This document shows positions 33,654 through 41,424 of a stretch of 41,446 bases of DNA, piece by piece (the first letter of the stretch is position 1; each line of letters starts with the position of its first letter). The notes below the pieces were generated by a model, which saw only the letters and a program-made list of their open reading frames with translations, was not told the DNA's origin and did not search any database. This DNA is from Lentisphaeria bacterium UBA1724 (GTDB lineage Bacteria > Verrucomicrobiota > Lentisphaeria > Oligosphaerales > Oligosphaeraceae). The translations under genes and the position numbers were made by a program. The stretch spans positions 266 to 41,711 of the forward strand of contig DCIO01000098.1 in assembly GCA_002315885.1 (NCBI GenBank), in the 5' to 3' direction.

Positions 33654-36359
33654 CTACGCCTTCTTTGCGATTGCGGGAGCCTCGTTCTTGTCCTGTGCGG
33701 ACTGCTTGTGCCAGCGCTTGATGAATGCGGTGGAGATGAAGATACTGGAGAAGGTACCGCAGATCAGACCGAAGAGCATGACCAGCGCGAAGTCCATGAT
33801 GACACCACCACCGAAGATCATCAGGGTGATCACCACGAAGAGGGTGGTCAGAGTGGTGAGCAGAGTACGGGAGAGAGTGGCATTGATGGACTTGTTGATG
33901 AGCTGTCCGTAGGTCAGATTCTGGCTGGTAACGGCATCGGCGCGGATACGGTCGAAAATAACGATGGTGTTATTCAGAGAGTAACCGATGATGGTCAGGA
34001 AGCCAGCCACGGTGGTCAGGGAGAGCTGTCCCTGGAAGATCAGGAAGAAGAGACCCGCGGAGACAATCACGTCGTGGATGACGGCGATGACGGCGGCCAC
34101 ACCATACATCCACTCGAAGCGGAATGCCAGGTAGATACACGCCAGCAGGAAGGAGAAGAATGCGGCCTTGAAGGAGTCGGAACGGAACTTGTCACCGACG
34201 GAGGGACCGACCTGGTAGATGGAACCCTGGGTGAGCTTGCACTCGGGGAACGCCTTGTCCAGGGCGTCACTGAAATCGTTGGGAGTCTCAGTGAGGGCGG
34301 GAACCACGACTTCCAGTTCGGTGTTGCCGCTCTGACCGCGCTTGTAACCAACCTTGGCAGTGTCATAGCCCTTGCCAGCCAGATACGAACGGACTGCCTT
34401 GACCTCGGGATCCTGACCATCGCAGGAGTAGGTAATCTGGGTACCACCAGCGAAGTCAATGCCCATGAGAGAGCTGCCACGGACAACGGCGCCAATCAGA
34501 GAAATTGCAACTAGCGCGACGGCGATGATGACGGCGGGCTTCATCAACTTCACGAAGTTGTAGTTGGAGTTCTTGAGGAACTTCATTTCAGCCATGGAGA
34601 TGGACTTCAGGCATTCCTTGTAGATGGCCAGGCCGAAGATGGCGCGGGTCATGAAGAGTGCGGTGAACATGGAGGCCAGAACACCAAATGCCAGAGTGAC
34701 AGCGAAGCCCTGGACGGTACCGGAGCCGAAGATGTAGAGCATCCAGCAGGTCAGCAGGGTAGTCAGGTTGGAGTCGAAAATTGCGCTGAAGGCGCCTGCA
34801 TAACCGCTGCGGACGGCGCTTTCCACCGCGTGGCCCTTGGCCAACTCTTCGCGGATGTGCTCGAAAATCAGGACGTTTGCGTCAACTGCCATACCGACCG
34901 TCAGGACCATACCGGCGATACCAGGCATGGTGATGGTGGCCTTCATGATGGCCATGGTACCCAGAACCAGGACGGTATTCACCAGCAGGGCGATATCCGC
35001 AACCAGACCGCAGAAGCGGTAGTATGCCAACATGAATGCCAGAACGATAATCAGACCCAGGATACCGGCGAAGAGACCGGAGTGGATGGAGTCCGCACCC
35101 AGAGAAGGCTCGGTACCGAACTCGGAGGAGATGTCGATGGAGACAGGCAGGTTACCAGAGGAGATGACGCCAGCCAGGCGCTTGGCTTCTTCCAGGGTGA
35201 AGGAACCGGTGATCTGGGCGTTGCCGCCAGTGATGGCAGTCTGGATATTGGGAGCGGAGTAGCAGGTGTCATCCAACACGATTGCCAGACGACGACCCAC
35301 ATTGGCACCAGTCACATCGCCAAAGGCACGGGCGCCACGATCGTTGAAGGACATGGAAATTGCCCAGCGGCCGAATTCGTCTGCAGTGGCGAATGCACTC
35401 TTCACATCCTCGCCACGGACGGGGGCAGGCTGACGTTCCAGGAAGACAATCTCAACCACCTCTTCACCATTGCGCTCCTCAATCATCTCCTTGCGGATGA
35501 CATTGGCGGGATTCTGGAAGTTGGGGTCGTTCTCAAACTGCTGAACCAGCGTGGCGTTGTCCTTGCTGACCAGGAAGAACTGGAGCTTTGCGGCATCCTT
35601 GATGGTGGCACGGATACCCGTCTTGTCGCCTTCGTCAACGGAAGGCATGCGGATGGAGACGTCAGTGGCGGTCATGGCCTTCAGCTCGGGCTCGGTGACA
35701 CCAGACTTGTCCAGACGGTTGCGGAGGATTTCCAGAATCTGGTCACGAACGCCTTCGGCAGTGACGCCATCGGGGAGATTCGCGTCATCAAAGGAGACCA
35801 CGAATTCCGTACCGCCCTGCAGATCCAGACCCAGGTGCATCTTGCCAGCAGTCATATTGCGGACATAGCGCATGACGGTCTTGTTGTTCACAGCCTTCAC
35901 GTGAGGCACGGGAACAAAATTCACCAGACGGATGGAGCGGTTGGTTTCATTGTCGCCACGGGCAGCCAGTTCCACCAGCTTGTAGCCGGAGAGCTTGACC
36001 TGGTCGGCAACGGGATTGCCATTCAGGTCCTTGCCGCTGCTGAGCAGACCAATGCGCTTGTTCAGCTCGTCCCACTGTGCCAGTGCCTCTTTGGCAGAGA
36101 TGCCAGTGGTGGCGGCGGTGGCGGCCAGGTCCTTCACGGTAGAGGCGTATTCATTGGAATTCTTGTCGGCGATACTAGCCAGCTTCGCTTCCAATGCATC
36201 GGCACGCTCGGCCTTCTTCTGCAGAACGGCCACGGTCTTGGCAGCGCGGCGATTGAACTCGGCCAGGAAATCCTTGTCCTTCATCGGGAAAATGGAAAGA
36301 GTCCAGCCGATGACGATGACCAGGATAATGGCCCAACGGATAATCAATGACTTTTTCAT
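33654..36359 (-). CDS. secDF: Fused protein translocase subunit SecDF
   Basis: 901 residues. SecD and SecF are joined in one chain; they help Sec-dependent export using the proton gradient at the inner membrane. The SecD half has one N-terminal helix, a long periplasmic region with MHLGLDLQGGTEFVVSFD (about 175) and helices from FAGILGLIIVLAFMLAYYRF on. The SecF half starts near 600 (SNYNFVKLMKPAVIIAVALV) with GIDFAGGTQITYS. Fusion is normal in several phyla. Residues 30-130 form a coiled-coil-like stretch before the SecD core, longer than in E. coli SecD. YajC lies 35 bases upstream on the same strand, the usual neighbour. Confidence 0.97.
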   Translation of the reverse strand: MKKSLIIRWAIILVIVIGWTLSIFPMKDKDFLAEFNRRAAKTVAVLQKKAERADALEAKLASIADKNSNEYASTVKDLAATAATTGISAKEALAQWDELNKRIGLLSSGKDLNGNPVADQVKLSGYKLVELAARGDNETNRSIRLVNFVPVPHVKAVNNKTVMRYVRNMTAGKMHLGLDLQGGTEFVVSFDDANLPDGVTAEGVRDQILEILRNRLDKSGVTEPELKAMTATDVSIRMPSVDEGDKTGIRATIKDAAKLQFFLVSKDNATLVQQFENDPNFQNPANVIRKEMIEERNGEEVVEIVFLERQPAPVRGEDVKSAFATADEFGRWAISMSFNDRGARAFGDVTGANVGRRLAIVLDDTCYSAPNIQTAITGGNAQITGSFTLEEAKRLAGVISSGNLPVSIDISSEFGTEPSLGADSIHSGLFAGILGLIIVLAFMLAYYRFCGLVADIALLVNTVLVLGTMAIMKATITMPGIAGMVLTVGMAVDANVLIFEHIREELAKGHAVESAVRSGYAGAFSAIFDSNLTTLLTCWMLYIFGSGTVQGFAVTLAFGVLASMFTALFMTRAIFGLAIYKECLKSISMAEMKFLKNSNYNFVKLMKPAVIIAVALVAISLIGAVVRGSSLMGIDFAGGTQITYSCDGQDPEVKAVRSYLAGKGYDTAKVGYKRGQSGNTELEVVVPALTETPNDFSDALDKAFPECKLTQGSIYQVGPSVGDKFRSDSFKAAFFSFLLACIYLAFRFEWMYGVAAVIAVIHDVIVSAGLFFLIFQGQLSLTTVAGFLTIIGYSLNNTIVIFDRIRADAVTSQNLTYGQLINKSINATLSRTLLTTLTTLFVVITLMIFGGGVIMDFALVMLFGLICGTFSSIFISTAFIKRWHKQSAQDKNEAPAIAKKA

Positions 36360-36394
36360 AAGGCTTAATCAGATAACAGTTGCTAGTAAAAATC

Positions 36395-36760
36395 CTATTT
36401 CTTCTCCTCTTCACCAGGGAAGGCAGGAAGAATCTCCGCCACAGCAGCCCGGACGAAGTCAATCTTGTGACCATCGGCAAAGGCGATACGGACAGTGCGC
36501 TCCGTAACGGAATCCACCGTGCCCAGGGCGCCGCTGTTCAGCATGACCTTGTCACCAGCCTTCAGCTGGCGGAGCATCTCCTGGATCTGCTTCTGCTTCT
36601 TCTGCTGGGGGCGAATCATCAGGAAATACATCAGACCGAAAATCGGAATGAAAATCCAGAGGCTGCCAAAGGGGCTGCCCTGACGCGCAGGAGCACCCGC
36701 AGGAGCGGCGGCAGTCGCTTCCTGGGCAAAGACCACAAGTTTTGTGATGAGAGTATTCAA
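36395..36760 (-). CDS. yajC: Preprotein translocase accessory subunit YajC
   Basis: 121 residues from a TTG start. One transmembrane helix (LWIFIPIFGLMYFLMI) followed by RPQQKKQKQ, the strongest YajC signature, then an SH3-like LKAGDKVMLNSGALGTVDSV domain. An Ala/Pro-rich region precedes the helix (QEATAAAPAGAPARQG). YajC binds SecDF, which follows. The TTG at 36760 is chosen because GGAG lies eight bases upstream; a GTG at 36814 gives 18 more residues but has no ribosome site. Confidence 0.93.
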   Translation of the reverse strand: MNTLITKLVVFAQEATAAAPAGAPARQGSPFGSLWIFIPIFGLMYFLMIRPQQKKQKQIQEMLRQLKAGDKVMLNSGALGTVDSVTERTVRIAFADGHKIDFVRAAVAEILPAFPGEEEKK

Positions 36761-36768
36761 AGTAGTTT

Positions 36769-36772
36769 CTCC
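36769..36772 (-). promoter_or_regulatory. Ribosome site for the TTG start of yajC
   Basis: GGAG (minus strand), within ACGGAGAAACTAC, lies eight bases before TTG at 36760 and decides this unusual start codon. Confidence 0.55.
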
Positions 36773-36885
36773 GTGAGAGTTATGGTTAATGAAACAAATT
36801 CGCGCAAACTGCACAATTTAACTCATATTACGATATTTTCAATTCATAAGGGGGTCTCTATTCGCCACAAACGACAAATTGTTGC

Positions 36886-36922
36886 AAACAAAAATCCCCG
36901 ACGGGGACAACCCGACGGGGAT
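36886..36922 (-). terminator. Terminator after the ROK kinase gene
   Basis: ATCCCCGACGGG (36894-36905) and CCCGACGGGGAT (36911-36922) pair with one mismatch around a 5-nt loop; on the minus strand TTTTTGTTTGC follows (36893 downward). It separates the RibE-to-ROK run from yajC-secDF, and yajC therefore needs its own promoter in 36773-36885; I see no convincing one. Confidence 0.8.
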
Positions 36923-36956
36923 GTGTTTCCGAATGTCAAAATGTAGGATGGGAACG

Positions 36957-36991
36957 AATTGAGAATCGAGAATCGAGAATTGAGAATTATT
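36957..36991. repeat. Heptamer repeat against the ROK stop codon
   Basis: Five units: AATTGAG, AATCGAG, AATCGAG, AATTGAG and partial AATTATT. The ROK stop (TAA at 36987-36989, minus strand) falls in the last unit. TGTAGGATGGG precedes the array on the plus strand. Same family as the arrays at 18888, 31981 and 39314. Confidence 0.85.
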
Positions 36992-37976
36992 TCTTAGGTT
37001 TCCAGAGTCCCTTTTCGTAGAGTGCATTGAAGGCCACGGAGACGCCGGCCAACTCGCCGATACGCAATCCCAGTGCGCTAAGGCGGATTTCGGTGGAGCG
37101 GCAGTAGTTCGCCCAGAGGAACTGGGGCATCAGTCGTTCCAGGGGCTTGAAGAGCAGATCACCCGCATGATATGCGGTGGTGCCCAGGACAATCACCTCG
37201 GGATCGAAGGAGGTAATCACTGCCGCCAGGCCCTGCGCCATGCGAACGCAATACTCTTCCCACCACTCCAATGCCAAAGGGATCTGAGCACGGACGCCTT
37301 CCAGCAACGCGCGGAAATTCAGGTTTTCCACCTTTCCTTCCACGCAAGGCAATCTGAAGAATGCGTGGTCGGGGTGGTCTTTCAGAGCCGCCTGCATCTT
37401 TTGCTGGACGGCCTTGCCACCAGTGTAGGCTTCCATGCAACCCCGCAGACCGCAATTGCACATGGGGCCGTGGATATCCAGGACGATATGACCCAGTTCG
37501 CAGGCATTGCCCGTGTGTCCCTGAACCAGATGGCCGCCCGCGATGACACCGCCGCCCACGCCAGTGGACATGGTCATGTAGATCAGATTCTTCTTGCCCT
37601 TGCCACAACCGAAGAACCACTCTGCCAGCGCGCCCGCATTGGCGTCATTTTCCAGGATGGCTGGGATGCCCAATGCCTTGGTGAGGTCCTTCTGGATAGG
37701 CAGTTTGTCGCCCCAGGGCATATTGGGTGAGCGCAGAAGCAATCCATTGGGCACATCCAGGGGACCAGGAGCAGAGATACCGCAGGCCGCGATGTCCTTA
37801 ACGGTCATCTTCTGGTCGGCCAGGAGTTTCTTTGCCAAATCGGCAATCTTCTTGATGGCTTCCTTGTAGGTCTTGGTGGAGGGGAAGCGGTCGCTAGCCA
37901 GGATATCGCCCTTTTCGTTTGCGATGCAGACCGCAATCTTGGTTCCACCGATGTCAATACCGAGAACGTATTTCAT
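36987..37976 (-). CDS. ROK family sugar kinase
   Basis: 329 residues. ATP-binding GIDIGGTKIAV (6-16), catalytic Asp111 in LENDANAGALAEW, and the ROK zinc site ELGH (160-163) plus CNCGLRGCME (Cys173, Cys175, Cys180). TMSTGVGGGVIAGG also fits. Most such proteins are glucokinases or N-acetylsugar kinases; specificity is not readable. There is no helix-turn-helix domain, so it is a kinase, not a NagC-type repressor. The start at 37976 (MKYVLGIDIGG) is fixed by family alignment; longer frames add 61 unrelated residues. It is the last gene of the RibE-to-ROK run. Confidence 0.95.
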   Translation of the reverse strand: MKYVLGIDIGGTKIAVCIANEKGDILASDRFPSTKTYKEAIKKIADLAKKLLADQKMTVKDIAACGISAPGPLDVPNGLLLRSPNMPWGDKLPIQKDLTKALGIPAILENDANAGALAEWFFGCGKGKKNLIYMTMSTGVGGGVIAGGHLVQGHTGNACELGHIVLDIHGPMCNCGLRGCMEAYTGGKAVQQKMQAALKDHPDHAFFRLPCVEGKVENLNFRALLEGVRAQIPLALEWWEEYCVRMAQGLAAVITSFDPEVIVLGTTAYHAGDLLFKPLERLMPQFLWANYCRSTEIRLSALGLRIGELAGVSVAFNALYEKGLWKPKK

Positions 37977-38005
37977 TTGTTTCAGAGTGGTTGTTTGGAA
38001 AGAAA

Positions 38006-38308
38006 TTACAGGGTAGGACCGGAGGGGCCGTCCTGGAACATGGGACCGGAGGGGCCATCCTGGAACCCGAAATTCAGCATAGGACCGGAGGGCCCTGCGT
38101 CCAATGCGGGATAGCCGCTCTGGGCAGGCGCAGCCGCCTTGGAGGCGCTCTTCTTGCAAGTGGACTTCTTGGCGGGGACCGCAACGGGCTTCAGTTTGGT
38201 CGCGGGGGCCTTCTTTGCGGCGGGTTTCTTCGTCGCGGCTTTCATACTGACAGGTCCGCCGGGTTCGCCCAGGGAGAACTGTTCCAGATCAGGAGTGATG
38301 TTCAGCAT
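38006..38308 (-). CDS. Small Lys/Ala/Pro-rich protein with C-terminal GPSGPM repeats
   Basis: 100 residues, no recognised family. N-terminus MLNITPDLEQFSLGEPGGPVS, then a histone-H1-like basic stretch (about 22-62: KAATKKPAAKKAPATK and similar), then three copies of GPSGP(M/T), two of them in a 9-residue repeat FQDGPSGP(M/T); the DNA repeat is 27 bases. Cys at about position 54 is the only one. The ATG at 38308 follows AAGGA and overlaps the glycosyltransferase gene by 20 bases. The codon structure and repeats suggest a real gene, yet it may be a degraded or fast-evolving one. Possible roles: DNA- or polyanion-binding protein, adaptor with repeated ligand motif, or ribosomal peptide precursor with tandem cores. 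Confidence 0.65.
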   Translation of the reverse strand: MLNITPDLEQFSLGEPGGPVSMKAATKKPAAKKAPATKLKPVAVPAKKSTCKKSASKAAAPAQSGYPALDAGPSGPMLNFGFQDGPSGPMFQDGPSGPTL

Positions 38309-39338
38309 TTTTGTGTTTCCTTGAAGTATCGGGGGCATAATACCCGCCGTATCGATGAGCATTCCAAATGAAATCAAAATAACGCCCGTAGGCGGGAGCC
38401 ACCACCTGGACGGTGTAGCGCTCCAGGGCACCCGCGCGGATGCGCTGGCGGTCCAGGCTGGGGGCCAGTTTCACCGCATCTGCGAATTCCGCGGCGGTTC
38501 TGCAGCGGAAGCCGTCAACGCCCTCCCGAATGATTTCGGGGAAAGCGCCCCAGTCGGTGGTAATGACAGGCGTTCCGCACATCATCGCCTCGATGGCCAC
38601 GTAGCCGAAGGGTTCCAGGTACAGCGTGGGCATCAGCACAGCCCGGGCCTCCCCTAGCAATTTCGCCTTCTCTTCCCCCGCACAACCACGGTGGACTTCA
38701 CGGAACTCCAATCCCGCGGTAGCCGCGGTCTCGCGAGCCAATGTGATGCCCTTGTCTTCCGCCGCACGCCCCAGATAGACCAGGTAGTCCCCGGGCTTCT
38801 CGGCCATGGGATAATCCGCGGGATTGATGAAATGAGGGATGACGGTATCGAAGTAACGGTCCTTTCGAGTCTCTGCCTGGCGGGTGTAAATCACCTGCTG
38901 TTGTGCGTAGGAAGGGAAGACACGATAGTGGGTCCAGCAAGTGCCGTAGCCCAGCATGGGTTCAAAGACGGGTATGCCCTTGGGCACCTCTACATCGCAT
39001 TGAGCCACGCCGTAGATGGATGCCACCCACTCAGGCTCGCCATTGTCCCGGAGATGCGCACGCAGGGCGTCATTCAAACGCTTGGTGTAATCGAAATGCC
39101 AGGCGCTACGGAAGGCCCAGCGCTCGGGAGAGAGCCCCAACTCCACCACACTGCCACAATTTCCAGGGGGGCATTTTGAGCCATCTACGCCATAGTAGAG
39201 ATACGGAATCCCCAGCGCCTCGGCGACCTGGCAGAAGTTCCAGCAGTTGAATAACTGGGAATCCTCTGAATGTCCAGGAACCCCGAGGGGGAAATCCGGA
39301 TGCCCTAGGATGTGCAATTTACAATTCACAATTCTCAA
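38289..39338 (-). CDS. GT4-family glycosyltransferase (group 1)
   Basis: 349 residues in the longest form. The C-terminal half has the Rossmann nucleotide-sugar site: DYLVYLGRAAEDKGITLA and the EX7E motif EPFGYVAIE (Glu242 and Glu250) followed by AMMCGTPVITTDWGAFPEII. The N-terminal half is less usual (LHILGHPDFPLGVPGHSEDSQLFNCWNFCQVAEALG). Family members transfer sugars from UDP- or GDP-sugars with retention; the acceptor is unknown. The 5' end lies in a 7-bp repeat array: TTG at 39338, GTG at 39329 and TTG at 39317 are all possible starts and none has a ribosome site. Confidence 0.88.
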   Translation of the reverse strand: MRIVNCKLHILGHPDFPLGVPGHSEDSQLFNCWNFCQVAEALGIPYLYYGVDGSKCPPGNCGSVVELGLSPERWAFRSAWHFDYTKRLNDALRAHLRDNGEPEWVASIYGVAQCDVEVPKGIPVFEPMLGYGTCWTHYRVFPSYAQQQVIYTRQAETRKDRYFDTVIPHFINPADYPMAEKPGDYLVYLGRAAEDKGITLARETAATAGLEFREVHRGCAGEEKAKLLGEARAVLMPTLYLEPFGYVAIEAMMCGTPVITTDWGAFPEIIREGVDGFRCRTAAEFADAVKLAPSLDRQRIRAGALERYTVQVVAPAYGRYFDFIWNAHRYGGYYAPDTSRKHKNAEHHS

Positions 39339-39355
39339 TGCTCAATGCTCAATTC
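39314..39355. repeat. Heptamer repeat spanning the glycosyltransferase start
   Basis: Six units, GCAATTT, ACAATTC, ACAATTC, TCAATGC, TCAATGC and TCAATTC, without gaps. On the gene's strand they read ATTGAGC-type repeats and contain the candidate start codons. Copy-number change would shift the start or the frame of the first residues. Confidence 0.88.
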
Positions 39356-39389
39356 GGATGGCACGATCCGACCCGCGTGGCAGAACGGC

Positions 39390-40634
39390 TTAGGTGTGGT
39401 AATCGGCATTGATTTTCACGTAGTCGTGTGTGAGATCGCAGGTCCAGAGGACGCAGCGGCCAGGACCGGCGCCCACGCAGAGGCGCACCTGGAAGGAGCG
39501 TTTCTTCAGCACTGCGGCCATCTGTGCCTCGGAGGAACCAGGGGCGGCAAGACCGCTACGGACCACAGGCACGTCATCAAAATCCAAATCCACCTGTGTG
39601 GGCTTCAGAGGCACCTTGCTGTATCCCGCCGCGCAGAGGATGCGTCCCCAGTTGGGGTCCTCGCCATACCAGGCGGTCTTGCAGAGGGGCGAGCGGGCGA
39701 TTGCCTCGGCAATCTGCCGTGCGCTGGCGTCATCCATGGCGCCGAAGACCCGCAGTTCCACGAACTTGGAGACGCCCTCGCCATCCATCACCATGGCTTT
39801 TGCCAGAGTCTGCGCGCAGTATTCCAGTGCAGCGGCGAAGGCATCCAGCTCGGGGGTCTCGCGGTGGATTTCGGCATTTTCCGCCAAGCCATTTGCCAGG
39901 ACGACCATGGTGTCGTTGGTGGAGGTATCGCCATCCACCACAATACGGTTGAAGGAACACCCGAGAGCGCGACTCAGCGCCTCCTGCAGCGCGGTGCGGG
40001 AAATCTTCGCGTCCGTGGTAAAATATGCCAGCATGGTAGCCTGTTTTGGACGGTTGTTGCAAAGGACCATCTGGGGGGCGATCATGCCCGCGCCTTTGGT
40101 CATGGCGCCGATCGTTACCGTCTTGCCACCAATTTCCAGAGAGACCGCCACGCGTTTTTCCACGGTATCCGTGGTCATGATGGCACGAGCGGCATCCTGG
40201 CTGGCATCAGCGGAAAGAGCCTCGGTAGCCAAGTCAATGCCATGGCGAATCACATCCATGGGCAGTTGCCGACCGATGACGCCCGTAGAAGAAACCAGCA
40301 CCTCTTCGGGAAGGCAGCCGATTTTTTCCGCAGTGTAGGCGGCCATCGCGCGTGCGTCCTGCGCGCCCTGCGTACCCGTGCACGCATTCGCGACTCCACT
40401 ATTCACAACAATGGCGCGGACAGGCAATTCGCCCCGCACAATCTTCCGGTCCCATTCCACGGGTGCGGCGGCAAAGAGATTGCTGGTGAAAGCGGCGGCA
40501 ACCACGGCAGGCGCGTCACTGACCACCATCGCCAAATCAGGCTGTCCGCTGACCTTCAGGCCCGCAGTCACACCCGCGGCGCGATAGCCCTTCGCAGAAC
40601 ACACGCCGCCATTTTCCAAGACTTGAAATTCCAT
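39390..40634 (-). CDS. argJ: Bifunctional ornithine acetyltransferase / N-acetylglutamate synthase ArgJ
   Basis: 414 residues. Transfers acetyl from N-acetylornithine to glutamate in arginine biosynthesis; the precursor cuts itself into two chains before a Thr. The cleavage site is Ala199-Thr200 in KQATMLAYFTTD, after KGAGMIAPQM (180-189). Nine extra residues (190-198, VLCNNRPKQ) separate these two blocks compared with the usual GMIxPxM-ATML continuity. C-terminal WGRILCAAGYS and the VLKKRSFQVRLCVG end also fit ArgJ. AAGGA precedes the ATG. No other arg genes are in the window; riboflavin synthase is upstream. Confidence 0.95.
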   Translation of the reverse strand: MEFQVLENGGVCSAKGYRAAGVTAGLKVSGQPDLAMVVSDAPAVVAAAFTSNLFAAAPVEWDRKIVRGELPVRAIVVNSGVANACTGTQGAQDARAMAAYTAEKIGCLPEEVLVSSTGVIGRQLPMDVIRHGIDLATEALSADASQDAARAIMTTDTVEKRVAVSLEIGGKTVTIGAMTKGAGMIAPQMVLCNNRPKQATMLAYFTTDAKISRTALQEALSRALGCSFNRIVVDGDTSTNDTMVVLANGLAENAEIHRETPELDAFAAALEYCAQTLAKAMVMDGEGVSKFVELRVFGAMDDASARQIAEAIARSPLCKTAWYGEDPNWGRILCAAGYSKVPLKPTQVDLDFDDVPVVRSGLAAPGSSEAQMAAVLKKRSFQVRLCVGAGPGRCVLWTCDLTHDYVKINADYHT

Positions 40635-40693
40635 GAGCTGTTTCCTTGCGTTTTTTGAGGTTATGCCGAAGCCTCAGCCTCAGCAGTCCATAG

Positions 40694-41329
40694 TTAGAAA
40701 CCCGCGTTCTGTAGACTCTCCAATGTAACCCGCGATGGAGTTTTTCCGCAGAGTTCCGCGATGTACTTTCCCAAGATGTCGGCCTCCAGGTTCACTTTCG
40801 ATCCCGCTTTCAGCGTATTGAGCGCAGTGGCCTCCCAGGTATGGGGAATGATGCAGACCGTAATGCCTTCCTCCGTGAGTTCCGCGATGGTCAGGGAGAC
40901 GCCGTTGATGGCGATGGAGCCCTTTTCCACCGCTGGGAAATCTCCCCGGGAGGGCCGTTTCACCGTCAAGGCCAAATCACCGCCGCGGCGAGCGATGGAA
41001 AGCACGGGCACCGCCGCATCCACGTGGCCCTGGACAATGTGACCGCCCAACCGATCCCCCACAGCCAATGCGGGCTCGATGTTCACACGTTGACCTGCCT
41101 TGTAATGGGCAAAGTTGGTACGGTCCAGAGTCTCCGCCAGACAATCGAAGGCACAAACCGCGCCATCCAGCGTGACGATGGTCTGGCAGCACCCATCCAC
41201 CGCCACGGAGTCGCCAATTTTCAGATTGGCTGTAGCGGGAAGTCCCGTGTCTACCACCAATCGCGCTCCACTAGAAGTGCGCTGGAAGGACCGGACCGTC
41301 CCAATGGATTGAACAATGCCAGTGAACAT
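40694..41329 (-). CDS. ribE: Riboflavin synthase, alpha chain
   Basis: 211 residues. Dismutates two 6,7-dimethyl-8-ribityllumazines into riboflavin. Two related lumazine-binding barrels: MFTGIVQSIGTV with VAVDGCCQTIV in the first, and GHIVQGHVDAAVPV with SIAINGVSLTIAEL in the second. Length is normal. The gene is the first of the RibE-ArgJ-GT-small-ROK run on the minus strand. No FMN riboswitch is recognisable in the 117 bases upstream to the window edge. Confidence 0.96.
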   Translation of the reverse strand: MFTGIVQSIGTVRSFQRTSSGARLVVDTGLPATANLKIGDSVAVDGCCQTIVTLDGAVCAFDCLAETLDRTNFAHYKAGQRVNIEPALAVGDRLGGHIVQGHVDAAVPVLSIARRGGDLALTVKRPSRGDFPAVEKGSIAINGVSLTIAELTEEGITVCIIPHTWEATALNTLKAGSKVNLEADILGKYIAELCGKTPSRVTLESLQNAGF

Positions 41330-41343
41330 ACTAAAGGGTGTAG

Positions 41344-41363
41344 CGACGGCGTCCCCGCCGTCG
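41344..41363. repeat. Palindrome CGACGGCG-TCCC-CGCCGTCG
   Basis: A perfect 8-bp stem with a TCCC loop, 15 bases before the ribE start. GTAGCGACGGCGTCCCCGCC has the form of dispersed GTAG-type palindromes I associate with PVC genomes; only one copy is seen here. Confidence 0.55.
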
Positions 41364-41424
41364 AAGGGGTGACCGACGCCCGTTCTAGGGAGCCTAGGAA
41401 TCGAAGGAACCGTGGAAAGACGAG

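Noticed and set aside
34830..36350. A 506-codon plus-strand frame opposite secDF.
   Set aside because: secDF is unambiguous on the minus strand; the opposite frame is Gly/Asp/His-rich without any family pattern.
40635..40693. A terminator between ribE and argJ (TGAGG/CCTCA arms).
   Set aside because: On the minus strand the stem is followed by an A-run, not a T-run, and the arms are only five bases.
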